From: JALYUA01 sp038329555
GTDB lineage: Bacteria > Acidobacteriota > Thermoanaerobaculia > UBA5066 > Gp7-AA6
Length of the DNA: 13,974 nucleotides
Assembly: GCA_038329555.1 (NCBI GenBank)
Contig: JBBQNC010000059.1
Location: 1 to 13,974, forward strand
Direction of reading: 5' to 3'
Under the pieces are notes generated by a model. It was given only the letters and a program-made list of their open reading frames with translations, had not been told where the DNA came from and searched no databases. The position numbers and the translations under genes were made by a program. This document shows, in pieces, positions 6,904-13,974 of this stretch. The stretch's first letter is position 1. The number at the start of each line of letters is the position of its first letter.

Positions 6904-7884
6904 ATGACGCTCCCCACCAGCGTGGACGCGCCTCCGGTCGAGTTCGTACGCGATTTCGCGATGGAGGTACGCCGAGACCTGGCGCTCACGCCGAAACAGA
7001 TCCAGTCGAAGTATCTCTACGACGGCCTGGGCTCCACGCTCTTCGAGGCGATCTGCCGGCTGCCGTGGTACCGCATCACGCGAGCCGAGGCTCGCCTTCT
7101 GTCGCGGTTCGCACCGCAGATCGTCGCCTCTTTCTCCGATCCGCTGACGCTGGTCGAGCTCGGCTGCGGAAGTGGCGAGAAGATCGCGATGCTTGCGGAG
7201 GCGCTGAGGAACCGGCCCCGCCGCGTCTCCGTGCATCTCATCGACATCTCGCCGGTGGCGCTGGAGCTCTCGGAGCGGGCGCTCGGCGGCCTCCAGCACG
7301 TTTCGGTGGTCGGGCATCGCGCCACCTACGAGGAGGGCTTGAGGCACGCGGCGAAACAGCGCGTCGAGAACAGCGCGATGCTGCTCCTCTTTCTCGGCTC
7401 GAACATCGGCAACTTCGACCCCCCGGCCGCTCACTCGTTCCTGTCGGGAATCCGGGAGTCCCTGCGGCCAGGAGACGCGCTGCTGCTGGGAGCCGATCTC
7501 GTGAAGCCCGAGGAGGATCTGCTTCTGGCGTACGACGATCCTCTCGGAGTCACCGCGGCGTTCAACAAGAACCTGCTCGTGAGAATGAACACGGAGCTCC
7601 TCGCCGACTTCGACCTCGACGGGTTCGACCACCGCGCCGTGTGGAATCCGGAGGAGTCCCGGGTGGAGATGCGCCTCGTGTCGAAGCGGCCGCAGAGGGT
7701 CTCGATCCCCCGCGCCGAGTGCGTAGTGCGCTTCGAGAAGGACGAGTTCATCTGGACGGAGAGCTCATACAAGTACACACCGGAGCAGGTGATCGCGCTC
7801 GGACGGCGCGCAGGATTCCGCTCGCTGGACCAGTGGATCGACGCCCGGGCGGGATTCGCCCTGACGCTCTTCGCCGCCGACTGA
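6904..7884 (+). CDS. egtD: L-histidine N-alpha-methyltransferase EgtD
   Basis: SAM-dependent enzyme, 326 aa, that trimethylates the alpha-amino group of histidine to hercynine, the substrate for EgtB. Length matches the family. Motifs in order: KYLYDGLGSTLFEAI (36-50), LPWYRITRAE (53-62), the SAM loop ELGCGSGEK (85-93), LIDISP (112-117), FLGSNIGNF (163-171), DLVKP (198-202), YDDPLGVTAAFNKNLL (210-225) and IWTESSYKY (283-291). The residues that bind histidine in the mycobacterial enzyme (Tyr39, Tyr56, Asn166, Tyr206, Met252, Glu282, Ser284, from memory) map to Tyr39, Tyr56, Asn167, Tyr210, Met256, Glu286 and Ser288, so the pocket is intact. A GAGGCGAGG Shine-Dalgarno (6892-6900) overlaps the egtB stop, suggesting coupled translation. 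It is the last gene of the egtBD pair; a repeat-rich spacer follows. Confidence 0.96.
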   Translation: MTLPTSVDAPPVEFVRDFAMEVRRDLALTPKQIQSKYLYDGLGSTLFEAICRLPWYRITRAEARLLSRFAPQIVASFSDPLTLVELGCGSGEKIAMLAEALRNRPRRVSVHLIDISPVALELSERALGGLQHVSVVGHRATYEEGLRHAAKQRVENSAMLLLFLGSNIGNFDPPAAHSFLSGIRESLRPGDALLLGADLVKPEEDLLLAYDDPLGVTAAFNKNLLVRMNTELLADFDLDGFDHRAVWNPEESRVEMRLVSKRPQRVSIPRAECVVRFEKDEFIWTESSYKYTPEQVIALGRRAGFRSLDQWIDARAGFALTLFAAD

Positions 7885-7889
7885 GCAAG

Positions 7890-7917
7890 GTGTCGGGTGA
7901 CAGGTGACGGGTGTCGG
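7890..7917 (+). repeat. Heptamer array, four units, left arm
   Basis: Four contiguous 7-base units, GTGTCGG, GTGACAG, GTGACGG and GTGTCGG, start five bases after the egtD stop. The consensus is GTGWCRG. Together with the array at 7975-8002 it forms a large imperfect inverted repeat; CGGGTGACAGGTGAC at 7894-7908 can pair with the strand at 7991-8005 with one mismatch. Confidence 0.72.
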
Positions 7918-7974
7918 CAGCGCCGGGCGCCGCTCACTGGACAGATGTCGCTTCGGTTGCCCTGGTTCTGGCTG

Positions 7975-8002
7975 CCGTCACCGGACAGCTGTCTCCTGTC
8001 AC
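7975..8002 (-). repeat. Heptamer array, four units, right arm (inverted)
   Basis: Four contiguous 7-base units in the opposite orientation to the left array. Read on the minus strand from 8002 they are GTGACAG, GAGACAG, CTGTCCG and GTGACGG. The centre contains a perfect 10-bp palindrome GACAGCTGTC (7984-7993). The 57 bp between the arrays hold one more partial copy (GGACAGATGTCG, around 7939-7950). Confidence 0.7.
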
Positions 8003-8084
8003 CCGGAGGCGCGTCCGCGCCGACCTGCGTGTAGTCTTCCCGCTGCCCGGGCGCGAATGGACCGTCTCGAACGCGCCCGGCTGC

Positions 8085-8091
8085 AAGGAGG
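8085..8091 (+). promoter_or_regulatory. Strong Shine-Dalgarno deciding a TTG start
   Basis: AAGGAGG, complementary to the 16S rRNA tail, lies four bases before TTG 8096. It fixes the start of the first M28 peptidase. An upstream in-frame ATG at 8057 would put charged residues and the Shine-Dalgarno itself inside the coding region. Confidence 0.8.
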
Positions 8092-8095
8092 CCAC

Positions 8096-9784
<1,689 letters not shown>

Positions 9785-9788
9785 ACCG

Positions 9789-11468
9789 ATGATGCTCCAT
9801 GCCTGCGCCCTCGCCCTTCTCCTCGCGATGCCAGCCGCGGCGGCGCGTCCCGCCTCACCGCGGTCCGGCGGTGCGGCCGAAAAAGCGGCGGCGGCCGCGA
9901 TCACGCCGGCCGCGATCCGCGCGCACACGAAGTTCCTCGCATCGGATCTCCTCGAGGGCCGCGGACCTTCCACGCGGGGCGACCGGCTGGCGCTCGAGTA
10001 CGTGTCGAGCCAGATGGAGGCGCTCGGTCTCGAGCCTGCGGCGCCGGGAGGCGGATGGATCCAGAAAGTCCCGCTCGTCGCCATCACGCCGAGGGTCCCC
10101 GCGGAGATGACTATTTCGGGCGTCTCCGGCAAGGCGTCGTTCCGGTACAAGGAAGACTTCATGGCGTTTCCCGGGATCCAGAAGCCGGAAGCGTCCGTGG
10201 CGGACGCGGAAGTCGTGTTCGTCGGCTACGGCATCGTCGCGCCCGAATACAGCTGGGACGACTACAAGGGGGTCGACGTCCACGGAAAGATCCTTCTCAT
10301 GATGAACAACGACCCGGAAGACGACCCGAGGCTCTTCGCCGGGAAGACCCGCCTCTGGTACGGACGCTGGGACTACAAGTACGAGATCGCGGGAAAGAAG
10401 GGCGCCGCCGGCGTGATCATCATCCACACGACCCCGTCGGCCGGCTACGACTGGAACGTGATCCAGTCGTCCTGGGCGGGGGAGCGCTACGAGCTTCCGG
10501 ACGAGGGCGCTCCTCGGATCACGCTGAAGGCCTGGGCGACGGACGCCGCGTCGAAGAAGATCGCCGCTCTGGGCGGGCAGGACCTCGATCGCCTTCGCTC
10601 CGCCGCGCAGCTCGAGGACTTCCGGCCCGTTCCCCTCGGCGTGCGTCTCTCGTTCGCGCTCACGAGCTCCATTCGCAGCGTCGAGAGCGGCAACGCCCTC
10701 GGGCAGATCCGAGGCAGCGACCCCTCTCTCTCGAAGCAGATCGTGCTCTATACGGCGCACCACGATCACCTGGGCAGGAAGGAAGAGGGAGCGAAGCCGG
10801 GAGAGGACGTGATCTACAACGGTGCTCGCGACAACGCGTCGGGAGTCGCCGCGCTCCTCGCGATCGCCGGCGCCTACAAGCACCTGCCTCGCGCGCCGCG
10901 CCGGACCGTCGTGTTCGCGTCGGTGACCGCGGAGGAGCAGGGGCTCCTCGGGTCGGAGTACCTCGCCAAGCACCCGCCCGTGCCGCCCGGAGACATCGCG
11001 GCGAACGTCAACATCGACGAGGTCAACATCTGGGGACGCACGAAGGACGTCTCGATGGTCGGCCTCGGCAAATCGAGCCTCGACGAGACGATCCGCGAGA
11101 TCCTGGCCATGCAGGGGCGCACGGTCAAGGCGGATCCGTTCCCCGACAAGGGGCACTTCTACCGCTCCGACCAGTTCAACCTCGCCAAGATCGGCGTGCC
11201 CGCCGCGTACTTCGACCCGGGCACCGACTTCGTCGGCAAGCCCGCGGGCTGGGGCGAGCAGCGGATCGACCACTACGAGAAGAAGGACTACCACCAGCCC
11301 TCGGACGAGTACCGGGACGACTGGGATCTCTCCGGGGCCGTCGAGGACCTGCAGCTCGACTTCTACCTGGGGCTGAAGGTCGCCAACGCGGACGCGCTCC
11401 CGAGCTGGAATCCGGGCGACGAGTTCGAAGCGGCGCGCCGCAAGGCGCTCGCGGAACGGGGACGCTGA
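9789..11468 (+). CDS. Secreted M28-family zinc aminopeptidase with PA domain (second copy)
   Basis: Second exported M28 dizinc peptidase, 559 aa, clearly diverged from its neighbour and so not a recent duplicate. A signal peptide (MMLHACALALLLAMPAAAA) is followed by an Ala-rich linker. About 40-130 resembles the usual N-terminal M28 region (LASDLLEGRGPSTRGDRLA). About 130-300 is a PA-like insert (FVGYGIVAPEYSWDDYKGVDVHGKIL, GAAGVIIIHT). The catalytic domain has AHHDHLG (323-329; His324, Asp326), NGARDNASG (bridging Asp348), TAEEQGLLGS (catalytic Glu382, ligand Glu383), NID (Asp410) and DYHQPSDEY (His502), so it is complete. AAAGGA (9776-9781) with seven-base spacing supports ATG 9789; ATG 9792 is an alternative. 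The gene lies between the first M28 gene and the LD-carboxypeptidase gene, with 4-bp gaps on both sides. It probably acts on periplasmic peptides. Confidence 0.9.
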   Translation: MMLHACALALLLAMPAAAARPASPRSGGAAEKAAAAAITPAAIRAHTKFLASDLLEGRGPSTRGDRLALEYVSSQMEALGLEPAAPGGGWIQKVPLVAITPRVPAEMTISGVSGKASFRYKEDFMAFPGIQKPEASVADAEVVFVGYGIVAPEYSWDDYKGVDVHGKILLMMNNDPEDDPRLFAGKTRLWYGRWDYKYEIAGKKGAAGVIIIHTTPSAGYDWNVIQSSWAGERYELPDEGAPRITLKAWATDAASKKIAALGGQDLDRLRSAAQLEDFRPVPLGVRLSFALTSSIRSVESGNALGQIRGSDPSLSKQIVLYTAHHDHLGRKEEGAKPGEDVIYNGARDNASGVAALLAIAGAYKHLPRAPRRTVVFASVTAEEQGLLGSEYLAKHPPVPPGDIAANVNIDEVNIWGRTKDVSMVGLGKSSLDETIREILAMQGRTVKADPFPDKGHFYRSDQFNLAKIGVPAAYFDPGTDFVGKPAGWGEQRIDHYEKKDYHQPSDEYRDDWDLSGAVEDLQLDFYLGLKVANADALPSWNPGDEFEAARRKALAERGR

Positions 11469-11472
11469 CGCG

Positions 11473-12546
11473 ATGACGAACACCCGACGTTCGTTTCTCC
11501 GCGGTGCCGGCCTCTCCGCCGGCGCCGCCCTGATCGCCGGCGCCGCGCCGAAGCGGGCTGCGCCGACGGCGGCCCCGGCCGCGCCGACGATGGTGAAGCC
11601 GCCGGCTCTGAAGCCGGGAGACACGGTGGGCCTCGTCGCGCCCTCGTCCTACGTCTTCGACCTCTGGCGTATCGAGGACGCCGTGACGCGGCTCGCGGCG
11701 CTCGGGTTGAAGTCGAAGCTGGGCCGGAACGCGAAGGCGCGGCACGGCTACATGGCGGGCACGGTCCGGGAGCGCGTCGACGATCTGCACGCGATGTTCT
11801 CCGATCCGGCGGTGGCGGCCGTTTTCTGCCTGGGAGGCGGATACGGAACCGAGCGCCTGCTCGATTCGCTCGACTACGCACTCATTCGCCGCAATCCGAA
11901 GATCCTTCTCGGCTACTCCGACATCACGGGGCTCCATCTCGCCATCACGAAGATGGCGGGCGTCGTGACGTTCCACGGGCCCGTCGCGATGGCGTCGCTT
12001 CCGCAGTGGACGCTCGACTATTTCAAGAAGGCGGTCTTCGTTCCGGAGCCGATCGGGGAGCTGACGAATCCGCCCGAGGACGACCCGCTCGCGCCCGCCT
12101 ATCCCCGCCACACCGTCGCCCCGGGAAAAGCGCGCGGCGCGATCACGGGCGGGAACCTGACGCTCATCTCCACGATGATGGGGACCCCGTACGAGATCGA
12201 CACGCGGGGGAAGATCCTGTTCCTGGAGGACACCGGCGAGGCGCCCTACCGCATCGACCGGATGCTCGTGCAGCTGAAGCTCGCGGGCAAGTTCGCCGAG
12301 GTTGCCGGAATCGTCTGGGGCACGTGCACGGACTGCACGCCGGCCCTGTCGAGCTTCGAGGTCAACCTCTCGATCTCCGACCTCGTTGACGAGATTCTGG
12401 GCGACATCGGAAAGCCCGTCCTCGCGGGGCTGGTCTTCGGCCACACCAAGCAAAAGGTCACTCTGCCGTTCGGGGTCGTGGCGGAGATGGACGCGGGAGC
12501 GAAGACCGTGTCGATCGTCGAGGCGGCCACGGTCGCGAGCCGGTAG
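11473..12546 (+). CDS. Tat-exported LD-carboxypeptidase (peptidase family S66, LdcA-like)
   Basis: Serine peptidase of family S66, 357 aa. Family members cut the L-Lys/mDAP-D-Ala bond of muropeptide tetrapeptides in peptidoglycan recycling; some relatives (MccF) cleave microcin C-type conjugates. The N-terminus TRRSFLRGAG plus a hydrophobic stretch is a twin-arginine signal, unlike cytoplasmic E. coli LdcA, so this one should work in the periplasm. The mature domain starts near 43 (PPALKPGDTVGLVAPSS). The catalytic triad is visible: Ser149 in GYSDIT, Glu252 in LFLEDTGEAPYRIDRML, and His324 in FGHTKQKVTLPFG. GGGYGTERLL (121-130) is the conserved loop near the nucleophile. The gene begins 4 bp after the second M28 gene with no strong Shine-Dalgarno, implying coupling. 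It is the last gene of the operon and runs toward the convergent receptor gene. Substrate specificity between muropeptide and microcin-like conjugates is not resolved. Confidence 0.9.
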   Translation: MTNTRRSFLRGAGLSAGAALIAGAAPKRAAPTAAPAAPTMVKPPALKPGDTVGLVAPSSYVFDLWRIEDAVTRLAALGLKSKLGRNAKARHGYMAGTVRERVDDLHAMFSDPAVAAVFCLGGGYGTERLLDSLDYALIRRNPKILLGYSDITGLHLAITKMAGVVTFHGPVAMASLPQWTLDYFKKAVFVPEPIGELTNPPEDDPLAPAYPRHTVAPGKARGAITGGNLTLISTMMGTPYEIDTRGKILFLEDTGEAPYRIDRMLVQLKLAGKFAEVAGIVWGTCTDCTPALSSFEVNLSISDLVDEILGDIGKPVLAGLVFGHTKQKVTLPFGVVAEMDAGAKTVSIVEAATVASR

Positions 12547-12563
12547 GCGGGCACGAAGACCTC

Positions 12564-12614
12564 CCGGCTCGCCTCGAGACAGACCGGTGTCGGAGCCCGC
12601 GCGAGGCGAGCCGG
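12564..12614 (+). repeat. 13-bp perfect inverted repeat after the LD-carboxypeptidase gene
   Basis: CCGGCTCGCCTCG (12564-12576) pairs exactly with CGAGGCGAGCCGG (12602-12614) around a 25-base loop, 17 bp after the stop codon. No T-tract follows, so it may mark a Rho-type or processing end rather than an intrinsic terminator. The loop contains GAGACAG (12576-12582) and GTGTCGG (12587-12593), the same heptamers seen in the arrays at 7890-8002. Confidence 0.65.
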
Positions 12615-12656
12615 CACACCCTTCGCCTCACCACCCGCGTCAGCGGAGGGAGAGGA

Positions 12657-12711
12657 GGGGTGAGGGGGGCAAGCCCGCGGCCCCTTCCGGGGGCCTCGGA
12701 CTTCTCACCCC
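12657..12711. repeat. Nested GC hairpin
   Basis: The outer arms GGGGTGAG (12657-12664) and CTCACCCC (12704-12711) enclose an inner hairpin GGCCCC (12679-12684) / GGGGCC (12690-12695) with a TTCCG loop. It may contribute to ending plus-strand transcription. Nothing resembling a T-run follows on the plus strand; an A-run does (12719-12724). Confidence 0.45.
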
Positions 12712-12718
12712 CGGCGGC

Positions 12719-12752
12719 AAAAAAGAAAGTGGGCGGGAGTTTCCTCCCGCCC
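12719..12752 (-). terminator. Intrinsic terminator of the TonB-dependent receptor gene
   Basis: On the minus strand, 29 bases after the receptor stop, a perfect 9-bp stem (GGGCGGGAG / CTCCCGCCC, loop GAAA; plus-strand 12731-12752) is followed by ACTTTCTTTTTT (12730-12719). Stem, GNRA-type loop and T-tract fit a Rho-independent terminator. Confidence 0.87.
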
Positions 12753-12781
12753 TCATCCCAGGAAAGCCGCCGAAACCCGGA

Positions 12782-13974
12782 TTAGAAGTCGACGCGCCCC
12801 GCGAACTGGAGCGTGCGCGGCACCGTGTAGACGCCGTTGGTGACTCCGAACGTGGAGGAGGGCGTCTGCCCGGTTCCCCACGTGAAGTTCGTGACGAGCC
12901 GGTTCTTGTTGTTCGCGCAGTTGAAGCACTCGGCGATGGCGGTCAAACCCACCGGTCCGATCAGAAACGTCTTCGCGACGCGGAAATCGAGCTGCATGAA
13001 GTTCGGCTGCCGGAACTGATTACGGGACTGGTGCACGCCGGCGATGGTCGGGCGGTCGTTGAAGAAACCGTCACCGTTGCTGTCGACGCCGGTGACGGCG
13101 GTGTAGGGAGAGCCCGTGCTCCACCGATAAGTGCCGGAGAGGCCGATGCCCCACCAGGGCGTGTTCCAGTTCGCGTTGGCCCCGAACCTCCATCGCTGGT
13201 CGCGGTTCGCCCAGCTATAGCTGCCGTCGAGGTTGTGCAGATCTTCCGCCTGCGCGCCGGCGAAGTTCCGCTCGTTCGAGTCGTTGTCCTTGTCCTCGGA
13301 CCAGGTCGCCCCCACGAAGAACTGCAGGTCCCGAGTGAACCGGTGCTGGAGGTTGAAGGTCACCGCTTCGTACTTGGAGCGCGCGTCCGTCGTGTAAGTC
13401 GAGATCCGCCCGTAACCGGAGTTCGGCCGTATGGCCCTCCGAGTGTTATCGGTGTCCGGTTTGTCGAAGTACGTCGGCTGTTGATTGACGGAAGAGAAAA
13501 AACCGCCGTAAGCGAGATTCGGATCATTCAGCCTCTCCAGGTTCTTCGCCTCCGCGTAGGTTCCCTCGATGCCGACGATCGTGTTGGTGACAATCTCCCG
13601 GTCGATGCCGAGCGTGATCCGATTCGTCACCGGGTCCTTGTAGTTGGTGGCCGTCGTGAAGACGCCGAGCCGCGAGGGCGTCGGGACCGCCTGGAAGTTG
13701 ATCGGCGCGACGATGTTCGGGTTGAACGCATCCCCCCAGCCCGGGGCCAGGGCATCGGTCGGCGCGGTCGTCGTCGACGCGTTGATCGTGTACTGGGTCC
13801 CCGTCAGGCCATTCGCGGTCAGGAGCTGGGCGAAGAGGATTCCGGGCGTGCGCGCCCAGAAACGACCTGCCGAGAGCCGGATCGCCGTCTTGGGGTCCGG
13901 GGCGTAGCTGAAGCCTGCGCGCGGCGACCACTTGTTGTTCTGGTCGGGGATCTGCCCGTCGAGCGCGAACTGAC
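12782..13974 (-). CDS. Oar-like TonB-dependent outer-membrane receptor, C-terminal part (cut by window edge)
   Basis: C-terminal 396 codons of a large outer-membrane beta-barrel; the frame is open through the right edge, so the signal peptide, carboxypeptidase-regulatory-like domain and plug are not visible. Barrel signs are alternating aromatic/polar strands and typical Oar-family phrases: NNKWSPRAGFSYAPDPKTAIR, SAGRFWARTPG, EAVTFNLQHRFTRDLQFFVGATWS, WGIGLSGTYRWSTGSPYT, NRLVTNFTWGTG and the closing PRTLQFAGRVDF. The last residue is Phe, as needed for BAM-mediated insertion. Such receptors are abundant in Acidobacteriota and are thought to import large substrates such as oligosaccharides or peptides with TonB energy; nothing here identifies the ligand. 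The stop is TAA, and a strong terminator lies 29 bp downstream. It is convergent with the peptidase operon, so it is regulated separately. Confidence 0.85.
   Translation of the reverse strand, partial: QFALDGQIPDQNNKWSPRAGFSYAPDPKTAIRLSAGRFWARTPGILFAQLLTANGLTGTQYTINASTTTAPTDALAPGWGDAFNPNIVAPINFQAVPTPSRLGVFTTATNYKDPVTNRITLGIDREIVTNTIVGIEGTYAEAKNLERLNDPNLAYGGFFSSVNQQPTYFDKPDTDNTRRAIRPNSGYGRISTYTTDARSKYEAVTFNLQHRFTRDLQFFVGATWSEDKDNDSNERNFAGAQAEDLHNLDGSYSWANRDQRWRFGANANWNTPWWGIGLSGTYRWSTGSPYTAVTGVDSNGDGFFNDRPTIAGVHQSRNQFRQPNFMQLDFRVAKTFLIGPVGLTAIAECFNCANNKNRLVTNFTWGTGQTPSSTFGVTNGVYTVPRTLQFAGRVDF

Larger units (their letters stand above)
7885..8095. other. Intergenic spacer with inverted heptamer arrays, upstream of the peptidase operon
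   Basis: This 211-bp gap lies between egtD and the first M28 gene. It holds two heptamer arrays (7890-7917 and 7975-8002) in inverted orientation, and near its right end the ribosome binding site of the M28 gene. Any promoter for the peptidase operon should lie at about 8003-8080; I see no clear sigma-70 boxes. The open frame through the gap (from 7904) shows no protein-like composition. Confidence 0.55.
12547..12781. other. Convergent intergenic region with three stem-loops
   Basis: This 235-bp spacer between the ends of the LD-carboxypeptidase gene (plus) and the TonB receptor gene (minus) contains an inverted repeat (12564-12614), a nested GC hairpin (12657-12711) and a T-tailed terminator for the minus strand (12719-12752). 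No coding region is supported in it. Confidence 0.7.

Noticed and set aside
6904..7884. OvoA-type methyltransferase for ovothiol.
   Set aside because: OvoA is a single large fusion that methylates the imidazole pi-nitrogen. This is a free-standing EgtD with the alpha-amino histidine pocket.
7890..8002. Possible CRISPR array.
   Set aside because: Units are only 7 bases long, contiguous, without spacers, and in two orientations.
7904..8095. Upstream extension of the first M28 gene (starts at 7904 or ATG 8057).
   Set aside because: The stretch runs through the heptamer arrays and over the Shine-Dalgarno. The signal peptide begins at TTG 8096.
9855..11624. A 589-codon minus-strand open frame across the second M28 gene.
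   Set aside because: It is a shadow of the M28 coding frame, with no recognisable domain.

Overview
The window is GC-rich chromosomal bacterial DNA with ten genes, eight complete and two cut by the window edges. Several features together suggest an Acidobacteriota-like genome, most likely from soil or the environment. These are an Oar-like TonB-dependent receptor, a large secreted PIG-L deacetylase with a C-terminal amidotransferase-like domain, several secreted M28/M49 metallopeptidases, GTG and TTG starts, and a compact egtB-egtD pair. This placement is inferred from gene style; no rRNA or other marker gene is present. I see no tRNA, rRNA, CRISPR array, insertion sequence or phage gene.

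Layout. Positions 1-5497 are all on the minus strand. Read in transcription order they are an M49 (dipeptidyl-peptidase III-like) lipoprotein (5497-3749), a small very basic histone-H1-like protein (3681-3241), a secreted PIG-L/LmbE deacetylase (3120-472), and the N-terminal 153 codons of a type I restriction-modification methyltransferase HsdM (459 to beyond position 1). A 40-bp divergent gap separates these from a plus-strand block of egtB (5538-6893) and egtD (6904-7884). A 211-bp spacer carrying two inverted heptamer arrays follows. Next come two M28 metallopeptidases (8096-9784 and 9789-11468) and a Tat-exported LD-carboxypeptidase (11473-12546), packed with 4-bp gaps as a clear operon. 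The plus-strand block converges on the minus-strand C-terminal half of a TonB-dependent receptor (13974-12782), which has its own intrinsic terminator.

How the genes fit together. EgtB and EgtD supply the trimethylation and the oxidative C-S bond steps of ergothioneine (or a related thiohistidine) synthesis. EgtD keeps the whole histidine pocket, but EgtB departs from the mycobacterial enzyme at positions expected to bind its substrates, and no egtA, egtC or egtE is visible. The M28-M28-LdcA operon, together with the M49 lipoprotein, looks like a periplasmic set for breaking down peptides and peptidoglycan-derived peptides. The receptor is a plausible outer-membrane importer, though its substrate cannot be told.

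The window is mostly ordinary accessory metabolism. The leads I rate highest are the divergent EgtB, the phased inverted heptamer arrays at 7890-8002 (with an echo at 12576-12593), the octamer array running into the stop of the H1-like gene, and hsdM starting 12 bp behind a metabolic gene.
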